Below, piece after piece: positions 1 through 8,313 of a DNA stretch of 64,000 nt. The DNA is from Woeseiaceae bacterium (GTDB taxonomy: Bacteria > Pseudomonadota > Gammaproteobacteria > Steroidobacterales > Woeseiaceae): positions 108,055-172,054 of the forward strand of contig JANQPG010000061.1 in assembly GCA_028289545.1 (NCBI GenBank), given 5' to 3'. Position numbers and translations under genes: made by a program. The notes under the pieces were generated by a model, which saw only the letters and a list, made by a program, of their open reading frames with translations, searched no databases and was not told the origin of the DNA. The first letter of the stretch is position 1, and each line of letters begins with the position of its first letter.

Positions 1-1052
1 ATTACGCCGGCTGGGCCGACAAGCTCGAATACGCCTTTCCGGGCCGCCGGCCGAGACCGCTGGGTGTCGCCGGTCAGGTTATTCCCTGGAACTTCCCGCT
101 CCTGATGGCAGCCTGGAAGATCGCGCCGGCGCTGGCGGCCGGCAATACGGTGGTCCTGAAACCCGCTGAAACCACGCCGCTGACGGCGCTGAAGCTGGCC
201 GAACTCATTGCCGACGCGGGTCTGCCGCCGGGGGTCGTCAACATTGTCACCGGGGCTGGCGATACCGGGAGCGCCATTGTTGAACATCCCGGCGTCAACA
301 AGGTGGCGTTTACGGGGTCGACTGCCGTGGGCAAGCGTATCCAGAAAGCGCTGGCGGGCGGCCGCAAATCCTACACGCTCGAACTCGGCGGCAAGGCGGC
401 CAACATTGTGTTTGCCGACGCTGCGATCGACCAGGCCGTCGAAGGGATCGTCAACGGCATATTCTTCAACCAGGGACACGTGTGCTGCGCGGGTTCGCGA
501 CTGTTCGTGCAGGAGTCCGTTGCCGACGAGGTGGTCGAGAAGCTCAGCCAGCGTATGGAAACACTCATTGTCGGTGACCCGCTGGACAAAAATACGGACA
601 TCGGCGCAATCAACTCGAAAATGCAGCTCGACAAGATCCGGGATTATCTCAAGGTCGGGGAAGCCGAGGGCGGGAGTCTGCACCAGGCCAGCGGCAAGCT
701 GCCGAGAAAAGGCTACTGGTGCCGGCCCGCGTTTTTTACCGGCGTGTCTCAGTCGAGCCGTGTCGTGCAGGAGGAGATATTCGGCCCGGTACTGGCGATT
801 CAGACGTTCCGCACCTTTGACGAAGCGCTCGAAAAGGCGAACAACACGCCGTACGGGCTGTCGGGTGGCGTCTGGACGGACAAAGGGGCAAAGATCTTCC
901 GCATGACGCAGGGCCTCAAGGCCGGGGTCGTGTGGGCCAACACGTTCAACAAATTTGATCCGACCTCGCCGTTTGGCGGCTACAAGGAAAGCGGCGTCGG
1001 CCGCGAAGGTGGCTTGCACGGCCTGGATGCCTATCTCAGGCTGGGAGAATAA
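1..1052 (+). CDS. Aldehyde dehydrogenase, 5' end outside the window
   Basis: NAD(P)-dependent oxidation of an aldehyde to the acid. The reading frame is open from nucleotide 3, so the gene starts upstream and about 350 C-terminal residues are visible. The cofactor-binding stretch PWNFPLLMAAWK, the ELGGKAANIV segment with the general-base Glu, and the active-site segment NQGHVCCAG (Cys codons near nt 481-486) are present, as are the usual EEIFGPVL and SPFGGYKESG C-terminal blocks, so it should be active. The stop lies 2 nt before the next ATG, a second and truncated aldehyde dehydrogenase, so the two are surely co-transcribed. In actinobacteria such a pair often follows deoC; that gene would be outside this window. 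Confidence 0.93.
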   Translation, partial: YAGWADKLEYAFPGRRPRPLGVAGQVIPWNFPLLMAAWKIAPALAAGNTVVLKPAETTPLTALKLAELIADAGLPPGVVNIVTGAGDTGSAIVEHPGVNKVAFTGSTAVGKRIQKALAGGRKSYTLELGGKAANIVFADAAIDQAVEGIVNGIFFNQGHVCCAGSRLFVQESVADEVVEKLSQRMETLIVGDPLDKNTDIGAINSKMQLDKIRDYLKVGEAEGGSLHQASGKLPRKGYWCRPAFFTGVSQSSRVVQEEIFGPVLAIQTFRTFDEALEKANNTPYGLSGGVWTDKGAKIFRMTQGLKAGVVWANTFNKFDPTSPFGGYKESGVGREGGLHGLDAYLRLGE

Positions 1053-1054
1053 GC

Positions 1055-1927
1055 ATGGCGACGGCAGCGGACCGCGTACCGGTCGCAAAAACCTACAAGA
1101 TCTACATCGACGGCAAGTTCCCGCGTACCGAGTCGGGTCGTTACCTGGCGATCAACGACAAACGCGGTGCGCTGCTGGCCAACGTCTGCCGCTCGAGCCG
1201 GAAAGACTTTCGCAACGCCGTCGTGGCAGCACGCAAAGCACAGCCCGGCTGGGCAAAAGCCAGCGCTTATCTCCGCGGGCAGATTCTCTATCGTATTGCC
1301 GAAATGCTCGAGGGTCGTCGCGAGCAATTTGTTGCCGAGCTCAGGGCGGGTGGCGTAACGGCGAAGGCTGCCGAGCAGGACGTCGATCGGTCGATCGACC
1401 GCTTGATTTACTTCGCCGGCTGGGCTGACAAGTATCAGCAGGTGTTCAGCGCCGTCAATCCGGTCAGTTCGTCACACTTCAACTTTTCGGTACTCGAGCC
1501 GATGGGCGTCGTTGCGATCATTGCGCCCGACGAACCCGGGCTGTTGGGTCTCGTCAGCAACATTGCACCGGCGATTGCCGGGGGCAACACGCTTGTCGCG
1601 CTGGCCTCGGAAACGGAGCCGCTCTCCGCCATCAGTTTCGCGGAAGTGCTGCATGCGTCCGACGTACCGGCGGGGGTCGTCAATATTCTGAGCGGCCTGA
1701 AGAGCGAACTGATCGAACACTTTGCGTCGCACATGGACGTCAACGCCGTCGTTTGCTGCGAAGGCGGTCGGAAGCAGCGCCGCCAGGTACAGACCTTGGC
1801 GGCGGAAAACGTAAAGCGCACCGTGTTTCGCATCGACACCGACTGGCGTGACGCTGGCGCCCTGAATCCCTACCTGATTCGCGACACTCAGGAGGTCAAG
1901 ACGACCTGGCATCCGATCGGCGTATAG
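1055..1927 (+). CDS. Short aldehyde dehydrogenase-like protein without catalytic cysteine
   Basis: A 290-residue protein covering only the N-terminal, nucleotide-binding half of an aldehyde dehydrogenase. It aligns with the preceding enzyme (FAGWADKYQQV, EPMGVVAIIAPDEP, SNIAPAIAGGNTLVAL, AGVVNILSG) but ends at TTWHPIGV with no ELGG base and no active-site Cys. The 85 bp between its stop and the convergent kinase gene hold no continuation of the family in any frame, so it is a short form and not a recent frameshift. It resembles the dead second half of the two-domain ALDH16 family. Inference: a structural or regulatory partner of the upstream dehydrogenase. Confidence 0.85.
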   Translation: MATAADRVPVAKTYKIYIDGKFPRTESGRYLAINDKRGALLANVCRSSRKDFRNAVVAARKAQPGWAKASAYLRGQILYRIAEMLEGRREQFVAELRAGGVTAKAAEQDVDRSIDRLIYFAGWADKYQQVFSAVNPVSSSHFNFSVLEPMGVVAIIAPDEPGLLGLVSNIAPAIAGGNTLVALASETEPLSAISFAEVLHASDVPAGVVNILSGLKSELIEHFASHMDVNAVVCCEGGRKQRRQVQTLAAENVKRTVFRIDTDWRDAGALNPYLIRDTQEVKTTWHPIGV

Positions 1928-1935
1928 CCGAGCTT

Positions 1936-1960
1936 ATCGGTAGCTGCTTTTCTTACCGAT
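1936..1960. terminator. Weak hairpin between convergent genes
   Basis: ATCGGTA and TACCGAT form a 7-bp stem around an 11-nt loop in the 85-bp gap between the aldehyde dehydrogenase pair and the minus-strand kinase. There is no clear T tract on either side, so a terminator role is only suggested by its position. Confidence 0.3.
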
Positions 1961-2012
1961 GAATTCGTCGAGGGTTGAAGCCCGATACGAAGGTCCGGAC
2001 TCGGCCCGTGAA

Positions 2013-3005
2013 CTATCCGAGGTCGTCCAGCACACTCGCATCGATGCGCGCGCCGACGCGCTGGATTACCTGCGTGGCGCAGCGCGTACCCATACGCGCA
2101 CAGTCCTCCAGTGAGTATCGGCGGCTCAGGCCAAACAGGAAGCCCGCGCAGTAGGCGTCACCGGCTCCGGTCGTATCGACCACGTCATCGACTGTGTCGG
2201 CCGGGTAGACCAGCTTTTCCTCACCGTGCACGATGACCGAGCCTTTCGCGCCGCGGGTCATGACAAACAGGTTGTCCATCGTATCGACGACGTCGAGCGT
2301 AGCCGAGAAATCCTGCGTTTCGAACAGCGCGTTCACTTCGTCTTCATCGGCAATGACAATATCGACGCCATTGCGAACGGCATCCACAAATGCGGATCGA
2401 TGCCGATCCACGCAAAAGGAGTCGGACAGCGAGAGCGCCACCTGGCCGCCGTTCGCACGGACCATCTGCATGGCGTGCGACGCGAGCGCGGGTCCCTCCG
2501 CAATGTCGTAGACGTAGCCTTCGATCAACACGATGCCGGGTGTACCGACCGTTGCTTCCGTGACATCGTCGAGCTTCAGTTCGGTGCACGCGCCGAGATA
2601 GGTTTGCATCGTGCGTTGGCCGTCGTCTTCGATCAGGATATGGCTGCGCGCCGTTGCTGCCCCGTCAGTTGCTCTCGGAAGGCGGATGTCGATCCCCAGC
2701 GAGCGCATGTCGTGGTTGAAGATTTCGCCCAGCTGGTCGTCACGAACCTTGCCTATATAGGCGGCGTTGCCGCCGAGAATGGCGAATCCGGCCACGGAGT
2801 TGGCGACCGAGCCACCCGACATCTCGGTCGCGGGCCCCATCATTGCGTAGATTTCGCGGGCGCGAGCCTCGTCGATCAACGTCATGGAGCCTCGGACGGC
2901 ACCAATTTTTTCTAGAAAGGTCTCGTCGATATGCGCAAGCACATCCACAATAGCGTTGCTGATTCCGAGCAGCTCCGTGCGGCCGCCCGACTCCGTATTG
3001 TTCAT
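2013..3005 (-). CDS. Adenosine kinase-like PfkB-family sugar kinase
   Basis: ATP-dependent phosphorylation of a ribosyl substrate, most likely adenosine to AMP. The PfkB signatures are clear: an N-terminal ELLGISNAIVDVLAHID strand, the GGSVANSVAGFAILGG glycine-rich substrate loop and the C-terminal DTTGAGDAYCAGF motif with the catalytic Asp. About 330 residues is normal for the family. I chose the ATG at 3005 because homologues begin close to this point; an upstream in-frame ATG at 3074 would add 23 residues without family similarity. It is divergent from the purine-degradation operon, about 130 bp away, which fits purine salvage, but other PfkB substrates cannot be excluded. Confidence 0.82.
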   Translation of the reverse strand: MNNTESGGRTELLGISNAIVDVLAHIDETFLEKIGAVRGSMTLIDEARAREIYAMMGPATEMSGGSVANSVAGFAILGGNAAYIGKVRDDQLGEIFNHDMRSLGIDIRLPRATDGAATARSHILIEDDGQRTMQTYLGACTELKLDDVTEATVGTPGIVLIEGYVYDIAEGPALASHAMQMVRANGGQVALSLSDSFCVDRHRSAFVDAVRNGVDIVIADEDEVNALFETQDFSATLDVVDTMDNLFVMTRGAKGSVIVHGEEKLVYPADTVDDVVDTTGAGDAYCAGFLFGLSRRYSLEDCARMGTRCATQVIQRVGARIDASVLDDLG

Positions 3006-3089
3006 CGATCCAGGGTTCCAAGGGTCAAAACGGCGCATAGCGTACCACTTCGAAGGGTCCCTGGCCCTCGCCACGCGAGCCTGCGGCGG

Positions 3090-3095
3090 TATACT
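3090..3095 (+). promoter_or_regulatory. Possible -10 element of the purine-degradation operon
   Basis: TATACT lies 42 nt before the preferred start of the HIU hydrolase gene, in the divergent gap shared with the adenosine kinase gene. No convincing -35 hexamer sits 17 nt upstream, so an activator or another sigma factor may be involved. This is the only promoter-like signal before ten tightly packed genes. Confidence 0.35.
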
Positions 3096-3136
3096 GGGAT
3101 GCTATGGACTTTGTTGAGCACGGGATACGAACGGAC

Positions 3137-3493
3137 ATGGCCGGATTGACGACTCATGTACTCGATACCGCCGGAGGGCAGCCGGCAGCTGGCGTACCGC
3201 TGCGCGTGCACCGCGTCGACGACGACCGGCGCGAACTGATCGCCTCCGCCGTTACCAACGCCGATGGACGGACCGACCTGCCGTTGGTCCCTGCTGAACT
3301 CCTGGAAAGTGCTTGTTACGAGCTGGAGTTCGATGTGGCCGACTATTTCAGCCGCGATCTCACAGATCGTTCGGCGTTAGGCTCGGCGTTTCTCGGCACG
3401 GTGGTCATCCGCGTCAACCTGACCGCCGGTAGCGATTACCACGTGCCGCTGCTCGTCTCGCCGTTCGGCTACTCCACGTACCGAGGTAGTTGA
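3137..3493 (+). CDS. uraH: 5-hydroxyisourate hydrolase (transthyretin-like)
   Basis: Hydrolyses 5-hydroxyisourate, the product of urate oxidation, to OHCU. The 118-residue protein opens with the family block GLTTHVLDTAGG and ends with the diagnostic C-terminal tetrapeptide YRGS (YSTYRGS), which separates HIU hydrolases from transthyretin. The central FPE/HYHVPLL-like stretch is seen as DYHVPLLVSPFGYS. An in-frame ATG at 3104 would add 11 residues; the start at 3137 places GLTTH at its usual position. First gene of the purine operon; its TGA shares one base with the ATG of xdhA. Confidence 0.92.
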   Translation: MAGLTTHVLDTAGGQPAAGVPLRVHRVDDDRRELIASAVTNADGRTDLPLVPAELLESACYELEFDVADYFSRDLTDRSALGSAFLGTVVIRVNLTAGSDYHVPLLVSPFGYSTYRGS

Positions 3494-4989
3494 TGGCTGA
3501 CGTGGGTTGTATACGCTTTGTGCTCGACGGCGAAACCGTCGAGCTCGAATCCGTCGATCCCACCCGGACCGTACTTCAGTATCTGCGCGAAGACCGGAAC
3601 CTTTGCGGCACGAAGGAGGGCTGTGCCGAAGGTGACTGCGGCGCCTGCACCGTCGTGCTGATTGAACCCGGCGCGCGTGATGCTGAACTCAATGTGCGAG
3701 CCGTCAACGCCTGTATCCAGTTTCTCGCAACCCTCGACGGCAAGGAACTCGTGACGGTCGAAGGTCTTTGCCGGCCCGGCGAGCCGCTGCATCCCGTGCA
3801 GCAGGCAATGGTGGAGGCGCACGGTTCGCAGTGCGGATTCTGCACCCCCGGATTTGTCATGTCGCTGTTTGCGCTCTACAAGACACAAACGGAACCGTCG
3901 CGCACCGCGATTGACGACGCGCTGGCCGGCAATTTGTGTCGCTGCACGGGTTATCGGCCCATAGTCGAAGCCGCGAAACGCATGTACGAGCTGAACGGCA
4001 GCGGCTGGCTCGGCACGGCAGGCAGCGCCGGCGGCAGCGAGCACCGGTATCGCCAGCTCAAGTCGCTCGAGCACGACGACGATATTGCGCTGGGTGATGG
4101 CCAGCGCCGGTTTTTTGCCCCCGCGAGCTCGGAGTCGCTGGCGGCGCTGCTGGACGCCCATCCGCAAGCCACCCTGCTGGCCGGCGGTACGGACGTTGGC
4201 CTGTGGGTGACGAAACAATACCGGGATCTCGATCCCGTGATTTATCTCGGCCGAATACGCGAGCTCAAGGAGGTTGCCGCAACCGACGACGGGCTCTCGA
4301 TCGGCGCGGCGGCCAGCATGACGGATGTTGTCCCCGCGCTGCTCGAACACTACCCGGGGCTCGACGAACTGTTCCGGCGTTGGGCATCGCCACCCATCCG
4401 CAACGCCGCCACGCTGGTCGGCAACATCGCCAACGGTTCACCCATCGGCGATTCGATGCCCGCCCTGATGGCTGCCGGCACCGAGCTCGTGCTGAGAAGT
4501 CGGGAAGGCCGCCGCAGGATCGCAATGGAGGACTTTTACCTGGGCTACCAGGAGAAGGATCTCAAGCCCGGCGAGTTTGTCGAGCGCGTCATCGTTTCGC
4601 TGCCGGCGGCAGGCAGCCTGCTCAGGAGTTACAAAATCTCCAAGCGCTTCGATCAGGACATTACGGCGGTCTGCTTGGGCGCGAGCGTGCGGGTCGAAAA
4701 CAATCGCCTTTTCGATGTTCGACTGGCGTACGGCGGAATGGCGGCAACGGTATCGCGTGCACGCGGCGCCGAAACCGCGCTCGAAGGCCAACCGCTCGAG
4801 GCGGCGAGTTTCGATGCCGCGATGGACGCGGTGGAAGCGGACTTTACGCCGCTGTCCGACATGCGGGCATCGGCGGACTACCGACGCGTCGTGAGCCGCA
4901 ATCTTCTCCGCCGGCTGTTTCTGGATATCACTGCATTCGAGACCGGCGCCAAACCCGCCGGCGTTTACGCCTATGGACGCACGGGCTAA
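3493..4989 (+). CDS. xdhA: Xanthine dehydrogenase small subunit (2Fe-2S and FAD)
   Basis: Carries electrons from the molybdenum subunit through two 2Fe-2S clusters and FAD to NAD during hypoxanthine and xanthine oxidation. The ferredoxin-type cluster is seen as CGTKEGCAEGDCGACTVV (ligands about C44, C49, C52, plus a Cys near 74) and the second cluster as QCGFCTPG followed by CRCTGYRP. From about residue 190 comes the FAD domain with LLAGGTDVGLWVTK and the IRNAATLVGNIANGSPIGD flavin-contact stretch. About 498 residues is typical of XdhA. The ATG at 3493 overlaps the uraH stop; a TTG codon just before it is a less likely start. Its end overlaps xdhB by 17 nt. Confidence 0.96.
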   Translation: MADVGCIRFVLDGETVELESVDPTRTVLQYLREDRNLCGTKEGCAEGDCGACTVVLIEPGARDAELNVRAVNACIQFLATLDGKELVTVEGLCRPGEPLHPVQQAMVEAHGSQCGFCTPGFVMSLFALYKTQTEPSRTAIDDALAGNLCRCTGYRPIVEAAKRMYELNGSGWLGTAGSAGGSEHRYRQLKSLEHDDDIALGDGQRRFFAPASSESLAALLDAHPQATLLAGGTDVGLWVTKQYRDLDPVIYLGRIRELKEVAATDDGLSIGAAASMTDVVPALLEHYPGLDELFRRWASPPIRNAATLVGNIANGSPIGDSMPALMAAGTELVLRSREGRRRIAMEDFYLGYQEKDLKPGEFVERVIVSLPAAGSLLRSYKISKRFDQDITAVCLGASVRVENNRLFDVRLAYGGMAATVSRARGAETALEGQPLEAASFDAAMDAVEADFTPLSDMRASADYRRVVSRNLLRRLFLDITAFETGAKPAGVYAYGRTG

Positions 4990-7282
4990 ACCGGACATGA
5001 CGGAACCGGCGGTCGGGCGGGCGCTGCCGCACGACAGCGCACACCTGCACGTAAGCGGCAGGGCTGCGTACACGGACGACCTGCCGGAGCCGCGCAACCT
5101 CCTGCACCTGGCGGTCGGCATGAGCACCGAGGCACACGCTGAAATCACGACCCTCGACACAACGCCGGTGCTGGCGGCGCTCGGCGTGGTTGCCGTCATC
5201 GACGCCGCGGACATAGCGGGTGAGAACAACTACGGGCCCATGGTGCACGACGACCCCGTGTTTGCTGAAGGCAAGGTCGAGTACGTTGGTCAATCGCTGT
5301 TTGCGGTTGCGGCGAACACGGTCGACGCGGCGCGCCGCGCCGCATTGCTTGCAAACGTCGATTACGAGCGCCTGCCTGCCGTGCTGGATCCGGAGGCTGC
5401 CGTTGCCGCCGAGTCGTTTGTGCTGCCCAGCGAGTCCTTGAGCCGCGGATCGCCCAGGGAGGCGATCGAACGAGCTGAACACCGGTTGTCGCGGCGAGTT
5501 CGCTGCGGCGGGCAGGACCAGTTTTACCTCGAAGGCCATATTGCGATGGCGCTGCCGCAGGAAGACCGGGGGATGCTCGTGTACAGCTCGACCCAGCATC
5601 CCGACGAAGTCCAGACGCTCGTCGCGGCGATCACGAACCGGGACGCCAAAGACGTGGTGGTCGTCTGCCGCCGTATGGGCGGTGCGTTCGGGGGCAAAGA
5701 AAGCCAGGCGGCGTTAATCGCGTGTATTGCGGCCATTGCCGCCGATCGCACCGGACAACCCTGCAAGCTCCGGCTCGATCGCGACGTCGACATGGTCATG
5801 ACCGGCAAGCGTCACGACTTTGTCATCGACTACGACGTGGGCTTTGACGGCAACGGCGTCATTGAGGGTGTGGATTTTGTGCTGGCCTCGCGCTGCGGCA
5901 TGTCCGCCGACCTGTCGGGCCCGGTCAACGATCGCGCCATGTTTCACTGCGACAACGCTTACTATCTCGACAACGTCCACATACTGTCGCATCGCTGCAA
6001 GACCCACACGGTGTCGAACACGGCGTTTCGCGGTTTCGGCGGACCGCAGGGCATGTTTGCGATCGAGTGCCTGATCGACGACGTAGCGCGCCAGCTCGGA
6101 GAAGACCCTCTGACGATACGGCAGCGAAATCTCTACGGGCTTGAATCGCGCAACACGACACACTACGGCCAGACTGTGGCGGACAAGGTATTGCCCGAAC
6201 TCCTGTCGACACTCGCCGAGACCTCGGAATACACGAAGCGGCGCGCGGAGGTTGCCGACTACAACGCGCACAGTCCGCTGCTCCGCAAAGGTCTTGCGCT
6301 AACCCCCGTCAAGTTTGGTATTTCGTTTACCTCGACCTTGCTTAACCAGGCCGGCGCGCTTGTCCACGTCTACAAGGACGGCACCATACAGCTCAATCAC
6401 GGCGGCACCGAAATGGGCCAGGGTCTCTACATCAAGGTGGCGCAGGTCGTGGCTGACGAGTTCGGCGTCGGTGTGGACCGCGTGAAAATCACCGCGGCCG
6501 ATACGAGCAAAGTACCGAACGCATCGGCGACGGCGGCATCGAGCGGCTCGGACATGAACGGCAAGGCCGCGCAGAACGCGGCGCAAAAGATTGTCGGACG
6601 GCTCCGCGAGTTTCTTGCGCGTCGCCACGGCGTCAGCGAAGCCGAGATACGCTTTGCCGGCAACGAAGTTCATGTCGCCGGTGAGCGTCTCGCCTTCGGC
6701 GAACTCGTGCGCATGGCCTGGGCGGAGCGGATCTCGCTGTCGGCGACGGGCTACTACAAGACACCGAAGATCCATTACGATCGCGCGACGTTTTCCGGCC
6801 GGCCCTTCTTTTATTACGCCTACGGCGCCGCCGTTTCTGAAGTGATTGTCGACACCTTGACGGGCGAACACCGTCTGACCCGCGTCGACATCCTGCACGA
6901 CTGCGGGGATTCCCTGAACCCGGCCGTCGATCTTGGACAGGTCGAGGGCGGTTTCATTCAGGGCGTGGGCTGGCTCACATCCGAGGAACTGTGCTGGGAT
7001 TCGGGCGGCCGACTGACGACACATGCGCCGTCCACCTACAAGATACCGACCAGTTCCGATGTCCCCGTCGACTTTCGCGTGACCTTGTGCGAGGGGCTCG
7101 CAAACCGCGAAGACACGATCTATCGCTCCAAGGCAGTGGGCGAGCCGCCGCTCATGCTGGCGTTGTCGGCATTCCTGGCCATCCGCGATGCGCTGGCAAC
7201 CGACGAGAATCCGCACCCGCCGCTGGACGCGCCGGCAACGCCGGAAGCTGTGCTCAAAGCGTGGCAAGGCGGCTTCCTGTGA
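4973..7282 (+). CDS. xdhB: Xanthine dehydrogenase molybdopterin subunit
   Basis: Catalytic subunit oxidising hypoxanthine and xanthine to urate at the Mo-pterin centre. The 769-residue protein has the N-terminal a/b hammerhead (SAHLHVSGRAAYTDDLPE), the molybdopterin-binding blocks GGAFGGKES and FRGFGGPQG (with the substrate-contact Arg), the cofactor loop SSGSDMNGKAAQNAA, and the catalytic-base motif VGEPPLML with its Glu near residue 723. It starts inside the last codons of xdhA, and its TGA overlaps the GTG start of xdhC, so the three subunit and maturation genes are translationally coupled. A second ATG at 4997 is an alternative start. Confidence 0.96.
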   Translation: MDARAKPDMTEPAVGRALPHDSAHLHVSGRAAYTDDLPEPRNLLHLAVGMSTEAHAEITTLDTTPVLAALGVVAVIDAADIAGENNYGPMVHDDPVFAEGKVEYVGQSLFAVAANTVDAARRAALLANVDYERLPAVLDPEAAVAAESFVLPSESLSRGSPREAIERAEHRLSRRVRCGGQDQFYLEGHIAMALPQEDRGMLVYSSTQHPDEVQTLVAAITNRDAKDVVVVCRRMGGAFGGKESQAALIACIAAIAADRTGQPCKLRLDRDVDMVMTGKRHDFVIDYDVGFDGNGVIEGVDFVLASRCGMSADLSGPVNDRAMFHCDNAYYLDNVHILSHRCKTHTVSNTAFRGFGGPQGMFAIECLIDDVARQLGEDPLTIRQRNLYGLESRNTTHYGQTVADKVLPELLSTLAETSEYTKRRAEVADYNAHSPLLRKGLALTPVKFGISFTSTLLNQAGALVHVYKDGTIQLNHGGTEMGQGLYIKVAQVVADEFGVGVDRVKITAADTSKVPNASATAASSGSDMNGKAAQNAAQKIVGRLREFLARRHGVSEAEIRFAGNEVHVAGERLAFGELVRMAWAERISLSATGYYKTPKIHYDRATFSGRPFFYYAYGAAVSEVIVDTLTGEHRLTRVDILHDCGDSLNPAVDLGQVEGGFIQGVGWLTSEELCWDSGGRLTTHAPSTYKIPTSSDVPVDFRVTLCEGLANREDTIYRSKAVGEPPLMLALSAFLAIRDALATDENPHPPLDAPATPEAVLKAWQGGFL

Positions 7283-8313
7283 ATGTCTGGGTCGAACAGC
7301 TGGCCGATCTCCTGGCGGGCGGCGAGCGGGTCGTGGCGGTGACGGTGGCAGGCGTGCGCGGTTCAGCGCCTCGCGAAGTCGGCGCGCGCATGCTGGTGAC
7401 CGAGGCGGAGACGATCGGCACAATTGGCGGCGGTCAGCTCGAGCACCAGTGCACCCGGCTTGCCGTGGAGGCGTTACGCGGGGAGTCGCGGCTCCGCCTC
7501 GAGCGGTTTCCGCTGGGCGCTTCGATGGGGCAGTGCTGCGGCGGCGTGGTCGAGATTCTGTTCGAGACTTTCGACGGCGGCATTCCGACGTGGCTGAAGG
7601 CGCTGTCGGCACTCGACGGTCAGCGCAAGCCGGCCATGCTCGTGCGCGATTTGAAACTGCCGCACGCCGATCCGTGGGTGGTTACGGCGGACGACGTATT
7701 CGGCGAGGGGGCCGATGCGTCGCGAACCGCCCGGGCGCGCACCCGCCTCAAATCCCGGGGTCCTGCCGGCGTCGTCGACGAGGCCCTGTTTTTCCCCGTT
7801 GTCGGCAGCGATCTCGAGATTACGCTGTTCGGCGCAGGGCATGTCGGCTCCGCGCTGATTGCGATCCTTGCCGGTATCGACTGCTATGTGCGCTGGGTGG
7901 ACAGTCGTCCCGGGTTCCTGCGTCAGCAAATCAACAACGTTCGCAACGTCGAGACCACGGAGCCGGCGTTCGAGGTGGCCGCCATACCGGCCGACGGTTT
8001 TTGCCTGATCATGACGCACAGCCACGCTATGGATTTCGACATAGTGAAGCGTGCGCTCAGACGCAGCGACCTCGGTTACGTCGGATTGATCGGCTCGGAG
8101 AGCAAGCGCCGGCGCTTCGTGAAGCGGCTCGGGGCCGAGGGTCTGACGGCCGCGGAGATTGCCAGGCTGACCTGCCCGATCGGGGTAAAGGGTATTAGCG
8201 GCAAGAAACCGGCCGAGATAGCCGTGGCGGTCGCGGCGGAGATCCTTCGTGTCCACGAAGCGGCGGCGGCGGACTTGCCGGCCGGAGTCACGAGGCTCAA
8301 GCAGCTGACGTGA
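7279..8313 (+). CDS. xdhC: Xanthine dehydrogenase accessory protein XdhC
   Basis: Molybdenum-cofactor chaperone that sulfurates and inserts Moco into XdhB. The 344-residue protein has the N-terminal XdhC block (AVTVAGVRGSAPREVGARML, IGGGQLEHQC, GASMGQCCGG with conserved Cys pair) and a C-terminal Rossmann domain (TLFGAGHVGSALI, YVGLIGSESKRRR). The GTG at 7279 was chosen because the XdhC family block begins right there; codons further upstream in this frame lie antisense-free within xdhB and show no homology. GTG overlaps the xdhB TGA, and its own TGA overlaps the GTG of puuD. Confidence 0.95.
   Translation: MNVWVEQLADLLAGGERVVAVTVAGVRGSAPREVGARMLVTEAETIGTIGGGQLEHQCTRLAVEALRGESRLRLERFPLGASMGQCCGGVVEILFETFDGGIPTWLKALSALDGQRKPAMLVRDLKLPHADPWVVTADDVFGEGADASRTARARTRLKSRGPAGVVDEALFFPVVGSDLEITLFGAGHVGSALIAILAGIDCYVRWVDSRPGFLRQQINNVRNVETTEPAFEVAAIPADGFCLIMTHSHAMDFDIVKRALRRSDLGYVGLIGSESKRRRFVKRLGAEGLTAAEIARLTCPIGVKGISGKKPAEIAVAVAAEILRVHEAAAADLPAGVTRLKQLT

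Noticed and set aside
1928..2012. Frameshifted remainder of the short aldehyde dehydrogenase
   Set aside because: I looked for the catalytic half in all frames between its stop and the next gene; only 85 bp exist there and no family motif appears, so it is not a frameshift.
6299..7612. 437-residue frame on the minus strand across xdhB and xdhC
   Set aside because: It crosses the junction of two well-supported genes and is Arg-rich without any motif.
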